From Pseudolabrys sp. Root1462 (GTDB lineage: Bacteria; Pseudomonadota; Alphaproteobacteria; Rhizobiales; Xanthobacteraceae), in the NCBI RefSeq assembly GCF_001426945.1, contig NZ_LMFS01000001.1, positions 1,205,757 to 1,269,756 on the forward strand: 64,000 nucleotides of DNA, given 5' to 3'. Every line of letters starts with the position of its first letter. The first letter of the stretch is position 1. Shown piece by piece: positions 18,022 through 27,491 of the stretch. The notes under the pieces are model-generated. The model did not search any database. It saw only the letters and a list, made by a program, of their open reading frames with translations, and was not told where the DNA came from. Made by a program: the position numbers and the translations under genes.

Positions 18022-18800
18022 AAGCCGAACTGCTCGGCGAGAATGCGTTCGTCGAGATTGTGACCGGGATCGAACAGCATATAGAGAGAGATGGCGTGGT
18101 CCATGCTCACATCGACGCGGCGTACCGAGCGTACTTCGTCGTGATCTGCGACCGCCGCGACGGGACGCTTTTCGGCTTCGAGGACTTCGATCGTGACCTT
18201 GGCTTTGTCGGGCAGCAATGCGCCGCGCCAGCGCCGCGGCCGGAATGGCGAGATCGGGGTCAGCGCCAGCAGCGGCGCGTTGATCGGAATGATCGGGCCT
18301 TGCGCCGAAAGGTTATAGGCCGTCGAGCCCGCCGGCGTCGCCACCAGGACGCCGTCGGCAACCAGATCGGCGAGACGCTCCTTGCCGTCGATAAGAACGC
18401 GTAGCCGCGCCGCCTGCGCGCTCTGCCGGAACAGCGAGACCTCGTTGATGGCGCGGTGTTCGTGGATGCCGCCATCGTGGCCGTATGCCTGCATCACCAA
18501 CGGGTGGATGGTGGTGCGGTGCGCAGCCGCAAGCCGCTCATGCAGGCCGTCCACGGAATATTCGTTCATCAGAAAGCCGACCGTGCCCCGATGCATGCCA
18601 TAGATCGGTTTGCCCGATTTCATTAACCGGTGCAGCGTCTGCAGCATCAGCCCGTCGCCGCCCAGCGCGACGATGACATCGGCATCCGCCGGATTGGCAT
18701 TGTCATAACGCGCCTCGAGCTGCGCGATGGCGGCACGTGCTTCGGGCGTCGGGCTTGCCACGAAGGCAATGCGCTTGAAAGATGAGGCCGGCGAATTCAT
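18018..18800 (-). CDS. nadK: NAD kinase
   Basis: The 260-aa enzyme phosphorylates NAD to NADP. The GGDG motif is at residues 47-50 ([16 protein letters not shown]), followed by [14 protein letters not shown], the NEVSLFR segment and [16 protein letters not shown] of the nucleotide site. Its length is normal for the compact alphaproteobacterial type. It lies downstream of the frameshifted GlxA-type gene with a 97-bp gap and is probably transcribed from its own promoter. Confidence 0.96.
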   Translation of the reverse strand: MNSPASSFKRIAFVASPTPEARAAIAQLEARYDNANPADADVIVALGGDGLMLQTLHRLMKSGKPIYGMHRGTVGFLMNEYSVDGLHERLAAAHRTTIHPLVMQAYGHDGGIHEHRAINEVSLFRQSAQAARLRVLIDGKERLADLVADGVLVATPAGSTAYNLSAQGPIIPINAPLLALTPISPFRPRRWRGALLPDKAKVTIEVLEAEKRPVAAVADHDEVRSVRRVDVSMDHAISLYMLFDPGHNLDERILAEQFGF

Positions 18801-18897
18801 CGTTGGCTCTTGTCAGTCGTGTTTACGCAAGGCCTTCGTGCGCATCGCTTTCCGGCGATCCTTTATACGATATGGGCGGGTCTTGTCGAGGCGGGGC

Positions 18898-19945
18898 TCA
18901 CCGGGGTCTGTTCTTGACCGGCGCCAGACAAGCGAATTCCGGAATCTGGAAGCGCCGCCGATACTGACCTGGCGACAGTCCTGTGGTCCGTTTGAAGAGG
19001 CGGCGGAAGAAGGCGGGATCTTCGTAGCCGACGCGCCACGCGATTTGATCCGCGGCTTCGTCGGTGCGCTCGAGACGGCGCTTGGCGTCCTCGACGCGCA
19101 GCCGCTGCACGTAGTCGATGGGCGTGTATCCGGTCGCGGCGGTGAAGCGCCGCTTGAAGGTTCGCTCGGCGAGCCCCGAGCGGCGGATCATGGTCTCGAC
19201 CGGACTGGCGACGGAGAAACGCGTCGCGAGCCAGTCCTGCGCCGCGACGACAAGGGCGTCGCCGTGATGGCGCGGTCCTTCGAAGACGATATAGGGCGCA
19301 AGGCCGTCGTGATGCCATTGCAGCGCGAAGAACCGCGCCACCGTTTGCGCGGCGGTCGCCCCGACATAGCGTGCGATCAGGTAGAGCACGAGATCGTGCC
19401 AGGTCATCGACGCTCCGGAGGTGACGAATTCCTGACGCTTGCCGGAAATCATCAGCACGCGCTCGGGATGGATCGGCACGTTCGGGAACGTCCGTCGAAA
19501 GGCGTCGGCATAGCCGAAGTGAACGGTCGACTCGACGCCGTCGAACAGGCCGGTCTCCGCCAGCAGAAATACGCCCGAACACGCCGAACACAGAACGGCG
19601 CCGCGGGCGTTCTGGGCCCGCAGCCACTCGACCAGTTCGGGATAACGGCCGGTTCTCCACACGCCGCCGCGCAGGACTACCGACGGTACGATGACGATAT
19701 CGGTCTGCGTGACGTCGGCGACCGCGTCGCCGGCGGCAATCGCGAGACCGCTCGCCAGCGCCACCGGCCCTTTGGAGGCCGCGACGATTTCCACCTTGAA
19801 CGGGGGATGACGCGGCACCGCCGGGTCGGCGCCCAGAGAGCAGGGAGAAGGAATTGAGAACGTCGAACAGTCCGGTGATGCTCGAGACGGCGCCGTCCGG
19901 CAGCGCAACGAGGCTGACGAGCAGCGGGCGTTCGGACCTGACCAT
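18898..19945 (-). pseudogene. GlxA-type AraC-family transcriptional regulator, frameshifted
   Basis: The N-terminus reads VRSERPLLVSLVALPDGAVSSI and GLFDVLNSFSLLS from the ATG at 19945, then the family's sequence continues in a different frame as ADPAVPRHPPFKVEIVAAS. The rest is intact: a DJ-1/PfpI-like domain with AVLCSACSGVFLLAETGLFDG, and a C-terminal AraC double HTH (LAERTFKRRFTAATGYTPIDY and GYEDPAFFRRLFKRTTGLSPGQYRRRF). The break lies at about 19831-19840, beside a CT-dinucleotide tract; adding one CT unit would restore a single frame. It may be a true pseudogene, a phase-variable site or a sequencing error. It is divergent from the methyltransferase gene. Confidence 0.8.
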
Positions 19946-20079
19946 CGGGCATCGGCTCCCAGTCGGGCGTTGGCACAAACGAACCGGTTTTGGCGAACCT
20001 GCCACTCAAATCCCGGGCCGGCAACGGCCACAACGCCGCGCAGCGCGGACATGGGTCCGCACCAGCGATGGAGCAGACG

Positions 20080-21138
20080 ATGGCACTCGACGAAGCCAAA
20101 TTGAACGAACTGATGAGCCGATTGGTCGGCGATATTTCGGCCGGCTATGGCGGCGTCATGGTGGCGCTGGGCGACAAGCTCGGCCTCTACAAGGCCATGG
20201 CCGGCGCCGGCCCGCTGAGCTCGCAGGAGGTCGCCAGGCGCAGCGGCTGCGCCGAGCGATACGTGCGCGAGTGGCTCAATTCGCAAGCCGCCGGCGGCTA
20301 CGTCGCCTATCATCCGCGCAGTGCCACCTATGAATTGACGCCCGAGCAGGCCTTCGCACTCGCCGACGAAACCAGCCCGGTCTACATGCCGCCGGCCTGG
20401 CAGGTGGTCGCGTCGATGTGGGCCGACGAGCCGAAATCGCGCGAGGCGATCCGCGCCGGCAAGGGCGTCGCCTGGGGCGATCACGACGAGCGGCTGTACT
20501 GCGGCGTGGCCTCGTTCTATCGCAACGCCTACCGCGGCAGCCTGCTGCAGCAATGGCTACCCTCCCTCGACGGCGTCGTTGGTAAACTGGAGCGTGGCGC
20601 GCGTGTCGCCGATGTCGGCTGCGGCTTCGGCCACTCGACGGTGCTGATGGCGCAGGCTTTCCCGAATTCGCGCTTCTTCGGCTTCGACTATCACGCGGGC
20701 TCGGTCGCGGCCGCGACCGAAACGGCGCAAGAGGCCGGTCTGGCCGACCGCGTCAGTTTCGCCCGGGCCGACGCCACGGCCTATCCGGAGCAGGGCTACG
20801 ATCTCATCTGCTTCTTCGATTGCCTGCACGACATGGGCCGCCCGGTCGAAGCGGCAGCCTATGCCGCCAAGGCTTTGGCGAAGGACGGCGCGGTGATGCT
20901 GATCGAACCGCTGGCCGGCGATCGCGTCGAAGACAACCTCAACCCGGTCGGGCGGCTTTACTACTCCGCCTCGACGACGATGTGCTGCGCGCACGCCATC
21001 TCGGAGAAGGGCACCCATGTGCTTGGCGCGCAGGCTGGCCGCGGCCGTCTCGCCGACGTCTTCAAGGCGGCCGGCTTCTCGCAGTTCCGCGAGGCGATGC
21101 AGACGCCTTTCAACCTGGTGCTGGAGGCGAGGCTCTGA
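20080..21138 (+). CDS. Class I SAM-dependent methyltransferase with N-terminal winged helix
   Basis: The 352-aa product has an N-terminal helical/winged-helix dimerisation region (VGDISAGYGGVMVALGDKLGLY, then SSQEVARRSGCAERYVREWLN). A Rossmann methyltransferase domain follows, with VADVGCGFGHST as the SAM-binding loop and DLICFFDCLHDMG at the active-site side. The substrate is unknown. I prefer ATG 20080, which has GGAG eight bases upstream; ATG 20068 adds four residues. It is divergent from the broken GlxA-type regulator, which may once have controlled it. Confidence 0.85.
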   Translation: MALDEAKLNELMSRLVGDISAGYGGVMVALGDKLGLYKAMAGAGPLSSQEVARRSGCAERYVREWLNSQAAGGYVAYHPRSATYELTPEQAFALADETSPVYMPPAWQVVASMWADEPKSREAIRAGKGVAWGDHDERLYCGVASFYRNAYRGSLLQQWLPSLDGVVGKLERGARVADVGCGFGHSTVLMAQAFPNSRFFGFDYHAGSVAAATETAQEAGLADRVSFARADATAYPEQGYDLICFFDCLHDMGRPVEAAAYAAKALAKDGAVMLIEPLAGDRVEDNLNPVGRLYYSASTTMCCAHAISEKGTHVLGAQAGRGRLADVFKAAGFSQFREAMQTPFNLVLEARL

Positions 21139-21160
21139 CCGCTGAGCTCACGGCATTGAA

Positions 21161-21197
21161 GCAAGATCGCCCGGGCGCAGGCGCCCGGCGATCTTGC
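21161..21197 (+). terminator. Strong hairpin between convergent genes
   Basis: GCAAGATCG and CGATCTTGC flank GC-rich arms (CCGGGCGC and GCGCCCGG) to form about 17 bp with one bulge and a two-base loop. It lies between the stop codons of the methyltransferase and TPR genes and could serve both. Confidence 0.6.
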
Positions 21198-21227
21198 AGT
21201 GTCACACCCGGTTTCGACGAATGAGAA

Positions 21228-21764
21228 TCAGTACGTTCCGGTGCCGTCGATCACGGCTTTGAGCTCGACATATTCCTTGCACGTGGTGTTGCCGCACAGC
21301 GCGTTGACCTTGGTGAGGAAGTCCTTGGCCTTGAGGCGGTTGCCTTGTTCGGCCTGCCACATGCCGTAATACGACCAGGTGCGAGTATGATTCGGGTCGG
21401 CCTTGAGCGCGGCCTCGTACCAGATCTTCGATTGCTCGTAGTGACCCATACGGCGGTTGGCGTAGCCGATGTAATTGGCGACGTCGGCGTTGTCGTCGCG
21501 GCCGAGAGCATGCATCGCACTGATGCCTTTCTCGTATTGGCCGGCGAGGATCATATCGCGGGCGTCACGATAGCCTTTGAGGAACCGGGCCTGCGCGATC
21601 TGCCGATCCTGTTCTTCGATGGCGCTGCCTTTCTTTTCCTTTTTCTTGTCGTCGGAAGGGGTGTCGGTACCGGCGGCATAAATGGGCTTGAGGCCGACCG
21701 CGGTCACGATCAGCGCGGCCGAAGCAATCACGGAGAATTGGCGGAAGAGGTGGGTGAGCGTCAT
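21228..21764 (-). CDS. Exported tetratricopeptide-repeat protein
   Basis: The 178-aa product has a signal peptide or N-terminal membrane anchor (about 10-32), then a charged low-complexity stretch rich in Lys (near 40-47). TPR-like helices follow: ANYIGYANRRMGHYEQSKIWYEAALKADPNH and TWSYYGMWQAEQGNRLKAKDFL. TPRs bind partner proteins. Two cysteines (CGNTTC) lie near the C-terminus. The start at 21764 has GAGGT upstream. It is divergent from the His/Lys-rich protein gene. Confidence 0.8.
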   Translation of the reverse strand: MTLTHLFRQFSVIASAALIVTAVGLKPIYAAGTDTPSDDKKKEKKGSAIEEQDRQIAQARFLKGYRDARDMILAGQYEKGISAMHALGRDDNADVANYIGYANRRMGHYEQSKIWYEAALKADPNHTRTWSYYGMWQAEQGNRLKAKDFLTKVNALCGNTTCKEYVELKAVIDGTGTY

Positions 21765-22040
21765 GGTCAAGACCTCATGGGTGAACTGGCGCGGCCGCAA
21801 AGATACGACGGATCTGGCGGTCCCGTGAAAAACAATTCGTGAGCAGCTTTATTCCGGGCCGCTTCCAAGGCACGGGGCTGGCTTGGCGCCGGAACAGGGG
21901 GGTGAACCTGAACGGCGCATAACAGCGCATCTCAGATCACGTTCAGTGGCAAGGGCTTAAGACCCTGGACATCAACCGGCTTCCGCCGGTTTGCCGCGTA
22001 ATTTTCGGGTGAAGCGGCCACCCGGCCACAGGACCGAGAC

Positions 22041-22343
22041 ATGTTCAAGACCATCAGCGCCGCCGCCATCGCCCTCAGTCTCATTGCCGCCCCGGCCTTC
22101 GCCCAAGGCGCCGGCTCCACGACCACCACGACGCCGGTTTCGACCCCCGCCAAGCCGGTCGTGCACAAGGCCCACAAGCACGTCGCGTACAAGCATGTGG
22201 CGAAGAAGCATGTTGCCAAGAAGCACGCGGCGACAAAGCACATCGCGCACAAGCACGTCGCGAAGAAGCATCTCGCCAAGAAGCATCTGAAGCTGAAGTC
22301 GGCGAAGGCCATCAAGTCCGCCAAGCCGAAAGCCGCGATCTAA
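22041..22343 (+). CDS. Small secreted His/Lys-rich repeat protein
   Basis: The 100-aa product has a signal peptide (1-21, ending AFA) and then a short Thr-rich segment. Residues 40-83 are made of repeated KHVAKKH-like units, with His and Lys at nearly regular spacing, and a Lys/Ala-rich tail follows. It is highly basic and histidine-rich, which fits periplasmic metal or anion binding or an acid-shock (Asr-like) role; none is proven. It lies about 90 bp before the cobalamin riboswitch, but the two are probably separate units. Confidence 0.75.
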   Translation: MFKTISAAAIALSLIAAPAFAQGAGSTTTTTPVSTPAKPVVHKAHKHVAYKHVAKKHVAKKHAATKHIAHKHVAKKHLAKKHLKLKSAKAIKSAKPKAAI

Positions 22344-22434
22344 TTCCGGTTTCGACCAGGCGATCGAAGCGGCGTGGCTCGTCATGAGCCGCGCCGCTTG
22401 ACTCGTGTCGCGGTTCCAGTGAAAACTTCCAGCC

Positions 22435-22649
22435 GTGCTGGTTCCCCGGGTCGCACCGGGGACGAAAGAGGGAACACGGCCTTTCGCGCCCGCAGGCGCG
22501 ACAATCCGTGGCTGCCCCCGCAACTGTAAGCGGCGAGCCCGCGTTCAGATGGCCACTGGGACCTCTCCCTGGAGAACATTCTCCTCGAAGAACCTGGGAA
22601 GGCCGGACGCAACAGGCAAGGACCCGCAAGCCAGGAGACCTGCCAGCAC
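22435..22649 (+). promoter_or_regulatory. Cobalamin (adenosylcobalamin) riboswitch upstream of btuB
   Basis: The closing helix is GTGCTGG (22435-22441) with CCAGCAC (22643-22649). Inside are GGGAACACGG, the CCCCCGCAACTGTAAGCGG segment, the core GCCACTGGG (22552-22560), CTGGGAAGG and the B12 box AGCCAGGAGACCTGCC (22629-22644). All conserved blocks of the class are in order. It is 221 nt upstream of the btuB start. In other bacteria such switches shut off B12 uptake when cobalamin is plentiful. Confidence 0.96.
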
Positions 22650-22870
22650 AGTCACCCAACCGGTGGACGGGCGGTCCATACGGAGCGGCACTTCGCAGCG
22701 GTGACGTCAATGCCGGTGCGATGGTCTGTTGGACATTCAAATTTCAACGACATCGGCAGGTGAACGTCACGGGCGTCGAGTAGTCCAGCGTTCTCATGTC
22801 CTTCGCACCGGGTTTGGTCTCACCCGGAGTGTCCGTTCGCTGAACGGACGCCAACGAAGGAATGTGCGTT
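22650..22870 (+). promoter_or_regulatory. Leader between the B12 aptamer and btuB, with two hairpins
   Basis: No gene is apparent. CCGGGT (22808-22813) pairs with ACCCGG (22822-22827), and GTCCGTTC (22831-22838) pairs with GAACGGAC (22842-22849). The two hairpins stand side by side just before the ribosome binding site (AAGGA, 22857-22861) and could be the expression platform. There is no T-run, so control of translation is more likely than termination. Confidence 0.5.
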
Positions 22871-24820
22871 ATGGGGGCTCGTTTTCATCTTTTGGTCGCG
22901 ACGGCTGCGGCGGCCATCGTCGCGGCGCAAGCCGCGCGGGCGCAATCACGCTCACAATCAGAGCCGATTCAGCTTCCCGAGGTCTCGGTTAGCGCGACAG
23001 GCATTGCGACGCCGCTCGATCAGATCGCCAGCTCGGTGACGGTCATCACTGCCGACGACATCGCGCGCACGCAGCGCCGCACACTGCCGGACGTTCTGAA
23101 CAGCGTGCCCGGGGTCAACGTGGTGCAGACCGGCGGCCCGGGCGGGCAGACCGCGATCTTCATGCGCGGCACCAGCGCGCAGCATGTCAAAGTGCTGCTC
23201 GACGGCATCGACATTTCCGACCCGAGCACGCCCAACGGCGCGGTCGATCTTGCCCATATCGTGACCAGCGACATAGACCGTGTCGAAGTGCTGCGGGGTC
23301 CGCAGAGCAGCCTGTACGGGGCCAACGCCATCGGCGGCGTTATCTCGATCACGACCAAGCGCGGCAAGGGCCCAGCCAAGGCGACTGCGACGCTCGAAGG
23401 CGGTTCGATGGGTACCTTCAATCAGTCAGCCGCGGTCAGCGGCGCGAAGGACCGCATCGACTATGCTTTCAATGTCACGCATCTGCGCTCCACCAATATC
23501 AACGTGACGCCCAGCTATGTGCTGCCGACGGGGCAGGCGGCCAATCCGAACTCCTACGATAACATGAGCTATGCGAGCCGGCTCGGCGCGCAGCTCAACG
23601 ACGACCTGCGCGTTAATCTCACCGGCCGCTACGTCGATGCCAAGCTCCTGTACTCAAACGACGACTTCAGTGTGTTTCCGTCGGCGCCGTTCGCGCAGCG
23701 GTCCGATTACCGCAGCAAGTCGTTTTACGGCCGGGCTGAGGCGGTCTGGGCAACATTGAACGACCGTGTCGTCCACACTTTCGGCGTCAACGTCACCGAT
23801 GCACGCCGTAGTAATCAGGATCCGAACGGCACGCCGCCGCAGACTTATAACGGCACTCGGACCTCGGTCGATTGGCGCGGCAATATCAAGCTGGCGCCGG
23901 ACCACACCCTGGTTATGGGCGCCGAGCGCTCGGACGAGCGCGCCGATGGCAAGACCATGGGCACGTTCCCGGCGGTACCGCTGGATTTTTCCGGAAAAAA
24001 CGGCAACACCGCTGGCTACGTCGAATTGCAGTCACGGATTGCGGAGCGCTTTTCGGTTGCGGCCAACGCACGCGTCGATGACGACGATCAGTTCGGCAGT
24101 CATTCGACCTGGCGTATCGCGCCCGCCTTCCTGGTGCCGGTGACCGAAACCAAGCTGAAGGCAACCTACGGCACCGCATTCAAGGCGCCGACTTTGTACG
24201 AGCTCTATGGCGTCGGCGATTTCGGCTATGTCGGCAACCCGAATCTCAAGCCGGAAACCAGCAAGGGCTACGATGTCGGCTTCGAACAACCATTGTTCGG
24301 CGGGCGGCTGCGCTTCGGCGCGACCTACTTCCACAACGACATCACCGACCTGATCAACAATGTGTTCACGCCGGTCAATACCTACGTCAATGTCGGCAAG
24401 GCCAAGACCACCGGCGTCGAGACCTTCGTCGAACTCAAGGTCAACGAGCAGTGGCGCTTCCACGCCGACTATACCCGTACCGATGCCACGGACGAGACCA
24501 CCCATAGCCAGCTTCTGCGGCGGCCCAAGCACAAGGCCGATTTCTCGGTCTACTACCAGCCGACCGAGGCCTTCGGTGTCTCGGCGACTGTGGTTTATGT
24601 CGGTCCGTGGGACGATTTCGACCGGCAAGGCCTGCTGACGGCGCCGCAGACGACGCCCGGCTACACCGTGGTCAATCTCGCCGCCAATTACGTCATCAAC
24701 CCGCAGGTCACCCTGTTCGGCCGCGTCGATAACCTGTTCGACAAGCGCTACGAAGTTCCGGTCGGCTGGCAGGCGCCAGGCGCCAGCGTCTTCGGCGGTG
24801 TCAAGGTATCGACCAACTAG
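22871..24820 (+). CDS. btuB: TonB-dependent vitamin B12 receptor BtuB
   Basis: The 649-aa outer-membrane protein has a signal peptide (about 1-24), a TonB-box-like segment (LPEVSVSATG), and a plug domain with VLNSVPGVNVVQTGGPGGQTAIFMRG and VEVLRGPQSSLYGANAIGGVI. The beta barrel ends with NLFDKRYEVPVGWQAPG. The B12 riboswitch upstream identifies cobalamin or a precursor as the substrate. The ATG at 22871 is ten bases after AAGGA; the ATG at 22862 is too close to that site. The protein ends GGVKVSTN instead of the usual terminal Phe. No btuCDF genes follow. Confidence 0.94.
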   Translation: MGARFHLLVATAAAAIVAAQAARAQSRSQSEPIQLPEVSVSATGIATPLDQIASSVTVITADDIARTQRRTLPDVLNSVPGVNVVQTGGPGGQTAIFMRGTSAQHVKVLLDGIDISDPSTPNGAVDLAHIVTSDIDRVEVLRGPQSSLYGANAIGGVISITTKRGKGPAKATATLEGGSMGTFNQSAAVSGAKDRIDYAFNVTHLRSTNINVTPSYVLPTGQAANPNSYDNMSYASRLGAQLNDDLRVNLTGRYVDAKLLYSNDDFSVFPSAPFAQRSDYRSKSFYGRAEAVWATLNDRVVHTFGVNVTDARRSNQDPNGTPPQTYNGTRTSVDWRGNIKLAPDHTLVMGAERSDERADGKTMGTFPAVPLDFSGKNGNTAGYVELQSRIAERFSVAANARVDDDDQFGSHSTWRIAPAFLVPVTETKLKATYGTAFKAPTLYELYGVGDFGYVGNPNLKPETSKGYDVGFEQPLFGGRLRFGATYFHNDITDLINNVFTPVNTYVNVGKAKTTGVETFVELKVNEQWRFHADYTRTDATDETTHSQLLRRPKHKADFSVYYQPTEAFGVSATVVYVGPWDDFDRQGLLTAPQTTPGYTVVNLAANYVINPQVTLFGRVDNLFDKRYEVPVGWQAPGASVFGGVKVSTN

Positions 24821-24915
24821 AGCGGCAAAACCGCCGGTGGCGCGCGGCGCGGGTGCCGCGCGTCGCTCCCGGCGTTTTGCTAGGCTGCTGCGGTTGATTC
24901 CATGGGGGCGAAACC

Positions 24916-25485
24916 ATGACACGACCGTTGCTGCTTGCAGCCGCGCTGGTTGTTGCCATTGCAACTGGTCAGGCGCGCGCCGACGATATTCTCGATGCGA
25001 TCGATCAGAGCCGCAAAGCCTATCAGGCAGGTGACCTGGCGACTGCCAAGCAGTCGCTCGATCTCGCTTCGCAATTGATCGCGCAGAAGAACGCCGAAAG
25101 TTTCGCCACGCTTTTGCCGGAGCCACTGGCGGGCTGGAAAGCCGATAAAGCGCAGACCAACGCCGTCGGCACCGCGGTGTTCGGCGGCGTCTCGGCAGCG
25201 AGCCGGACTTACAGCAACGACAAAGGCGATACGGTAGATATTTCGATCAGCGGAGACTCCGCGCTGTTGATGCAGTTCGGCCCGGTTCTAAGTAATCCGG
25301 CGATGGCCGGCGCGCTCGGAAAGCTGATCCGTATCGGCGATCAGCGCGCCGTGCAGAACCAGGACGGCGACCTGATGATGGTTGTTGGCAACAAGGTGCT
25401 GATCAACGTGCAGGGCTCGGCGGACGCGGCCACCAAAATAGCCTATGCCAAAGCCATCGACGTGGCGAAGCTGGGCAAGCTGTAG
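24916..25485 (+). CDS. Exported protein of unknown function, 189 aa
   Basis: Residues 1-22 are a signal peptide ending ARA before DDILDAIDQS. The following helix-rich segment (AYQAGDLATAKQSLDLASQLI) resembles one TPR-like hairpin. A domain with alternating strands follows and ends with VLINVQGSADAATKIAYAKAIDV. I do not recognise the family. The gene is convergent with the metallo-hydrolase gene, nine bases apart. Confidence 0.75.
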   Translation: MTRPLLLAAALVVAIATGQARADDILDAIDQSRKAYQAGDLATAKQSLDLASQLIAQKNAESFATLLPEPLAGWKADKAQTNAVGTAVFGGVSAASRTYSNDKGDTVDISISGDSALLMQFGPVLSNPAMAGALGKLIRIGDQRAVQNQDGDLMMVVGNKVLINVQGSADAATKIAYAKAIDVAKLGKL

Positions 25486-25494
25486 CGTCTGCCG

Positions 25495-26484
25495 TCACGG
25501 CAGCGGCGACCACATCACCGGCACGAGCTCGTAACCGCTACCGGCGCGAAGCATGTGACCGCAGGCCGGAAACGGAAAATGATAAGCCGAGACCAGCATG
25601 CGGTCGGCGGCGGCGCGATCGAGCATGCGACGCCGTGCTTTCACGGCCATCGGGCCGTCCATGTCAAAGGTCGGTTGCCAGTCGGGGTTCCTGGCGAAGA
25701 GATACGGATTGCGCACCGTGTCGCTCATCACCAGCATCGACTGGCGGTCCGAGTGCAGGGCGAAGGCGGTGTGGCCGGGCGTGTGGCCATATGCCGGGAT
25801 CGACACAATGCCGGGCAGCAGTTCGGCGCCGGGCGTGTAGCGCCGCACCTCTCCGGCAATGTCCTTGAATATGCGGCCGGCGTTGAGGAAATATTTGTGC
25901 ACCGTACCGGTGGCGCGCGACAGGTTCGCCTCGTTCATCCAGAACGCCCATTCCGGTTCCGGTACCAGGATCTCGGCCTTGGTGAAGACCTTGTCGCCGT
26001 CCTTGGTCTTGATCCCATTGATGTGATCGGGATGGAAGTGCGAGATGACGACGACATCGATGTCGTCAGGCTTGATCTCGGCGGCGGCGAGATTGGCGCT
26101 CATCAGGCCGGCGGTGTCGGTGATCTGGCCGGCGCTGCCGGTGTCGATGAGCACCAGTTTGGCGCCGGTGTTCACCAGCAGCGCCGTGATGGAAATCGGC
26201 AGCACATTGGGTTTGAGGAATGCGCGGGCGAGGGCACCGTTGACCGCGTGTGCGCCGGCGTTCCGCACGAAGCCATTGCCGATCGGCGAGTACCAAATGC
26301 CGTCGTACAGCGCAGTCAATTCGAAGGCACCGAGGTTGTAGCGGTAGACACCGGGGCCCTGCGCCCGGGCGAAGGGGGCGGCGGCTCGCGCCGTGGCCGG
26401 CATCATGGCGGCGACCGCACCTACAGACGCAGCCGTTGCATGCTTGAGGAATGTGCGACGCGTGGAATGAGGCGTGGTCACCAT
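25495..26484 (-). CDS. Tat-exported MBL-fold metallo-hydrolase
   Basis: The 329-aa product has a twin-arginine signal (STRRTFLKH, then an Ala-rich core to about 36) and a metallo-beta-lactamase fold. Metal ligands are in HFHPDH (H149, H151, D153, H154), with further histidines in YGHTPGHTAF and YHFPFPACGH. Relatives include lactonases and other periplasmic hydrolases; the substrate is not evident. A folded, metal-loaded enzyme exported through Tat fits the fold. Its start faces the lipoprotein gene, so the two are divergent. Confidence 0.88.
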   Translation of the reverse strand: MVTTPHSTRRTFLKHATAASVGAVAAMMPATARAAAPFARAQGPGVYRYNLGAFELTALYDGIWYSPIGNGFVRNAGAHAVNGALARAFLKPNVLPISITALLVNTGAKLVLIDTGSAGQITDTAGLMSANLAAAEIKPDDIDVVVISHFHPDHINGIKTKDGDKVFTKAEILVPEPEWAFWMNEANLSRATGTVHKYFLNAGRIFKDIAGEVRRYTPGAELLPGIVSIPAYGHTPGHTAFALHSDRQSMLVMSDTVRNPYLFARNPDWQPTFDMDGPMAVKARRRMLDRAAADRMLVSAYHFPFPACGHMLRAGSGYELVPVMWSPLP

Positions 26485-26592
26485 GGAACACGGTCCGCAG
26501 GTCAGTGCGCGCGCCGAAATTCCGCGCCGATTGACAGGTTACAAGCCGCTGTGGTCGAAACCAAGAGCGGGCGTCTCAAAGGGGGATCACGA

Positions 26593-27009
26593 ATGCGATG
26601 GCTGGTCTTGCTCGCGGCGATGTTAGTCGCCGGTTGCGCGAGCGATGATGTGGGGCCGAGTCCGGCTGAGTTGAAGGCACGCTGGGACGCGCAGAACGTC
26701 TTGCCGCAGAACTACAAGGCCGATCTTGTGGCCTTCATGCGCACCTACCTCAACGATCCGCGCCACGTACGTAATGCATCGGCGACCAAGCCTGTGCTGA
26801 AAAGCCTGGGTGACGACGATCGCCAGCGCTACGTCGTTTGCGTGCGCTATCGCGAGCGGAAATCGAATGGAAATTACGGCTCACCGAAAGACGGCTTTGC
26901 GACCTTCGTGTCGGGCAGGCTCGATCGTTATGTCGATACCCAGAAGGACGTAGCTCCGCTGTGCAAGGACGCACAGTTCGAAGCATTTCCGGAACTTGAG
27001 AAGCTCTAG
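26593..27009 (+). CDS. Small lipoprotein of unknown function
   Basis: The 138-aa product opens MRWLVLLAAMLVAGC, with a lipobox (LVAGC) that puts the lipidated Cys at residue 15. The remainder is soluble, with YVVCVRYRERKSNGNYG and a late cysteine (APLCKDAQ). The start ATG at 26593 has GGGGGA eight bases upstream. The role is unknown. Confidence 0.8.
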   Translation: MRWLVLLAAMLVAGCASDDVGPSPAELKARWDAQNVLPQNYKADLVAFMRTYLNDPRHVRNASATKPVLKSLGDDDRQRYVVCVRYRERKSNGNYGSPKDGFATFVSGRLDRYVDTQKDVAPLCKDAQFEAFPELEKL

Positions 27010-27146
27010 CGTCCAAAGCCCGCTCATGCGCCATGCGTTTCAGGCGCGGCTTCGGCGAACGACAAATACTCATAACCGCCGGGCATTACAAAGCCCGACG
27101 GTCCGTCGTTTCCGGTCGCGGTAGAAAGAGGCCTCGGGCTACGAGG

Positions 27147-27350
27147 TCACTTTACCTTAAGGTTCTCCGCGGACGTCTTGCCGCGGTTCTCGACGAGTTC
27201 AAACTGAACGGTCTGACCTTCATTCAGCGTGCTAAGTCCGGCGCGTTCGACCGCCGAGATGTGTACGAACACATCCTTCCCGCCTTCTTGGGGCTGGATG
27301 AAGCCATAGCCCTTCGTCGGATTGAACCACTTTACGGTGCCCTGAGGCAT
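27147..27350 (-). CDS. cspA: Cold-shock protein, CspA family
   Basis: The 67-aa product is a single OB-fold cold-shock domain with RNP1 (KGYGFIQP) and RNP2 (VFVHIS). Such proteins bind single-stranded RNA and DNA as RNA chaperones. The start at 27350 has GGAG upstream. Between it and the tRNA gene lie about 140 bases, which would suit the long 5' leader that cold-shock genes often have. Confidence 0.96.
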   Translation of the reverse strand: MPQGTVKWFNPTKGYGFIQPQEGGKDVFVHISAVERAGLSTLNEGQTVQFELVENRGKTSAENLKVK

Positions 27351-27491
27351 GCTAGATCTCCGAGGTATTACGAAGTAACGCTTCAGTCTGGCACAGTCCA
27401 CAAGCGGCGAACAAGGTCTTCGATTGCCTGATGGGCGCACCGGTTGAGTTATTTTTGGGCGACGATACGGGGCCGGCAATCGGCCGCGTGG

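Noticed and set aside
19946-20553. Upstream extension of the GlxA-type regulator's C-terminal frame
   Set aside because: It runs antisense through the methyltransferase gene. The true N-terminus is found in another frame, so a frameshift explains the locus better.
22160-22300. Repeated sequence resembling a CRISPR or tandem array
   Set aside because: The repeats are short in-frame codon repeats encoding KHVAKKH units; there are no spacers of constant length.
25555-26592. Upstream in-frame extension of the small lipoprotein gene
   Set aside because: The extension is antisense to the Tat-exported metallo-hydrolase gene. The ATG at 26593 gives a lipobox and has a ribosome binding site.
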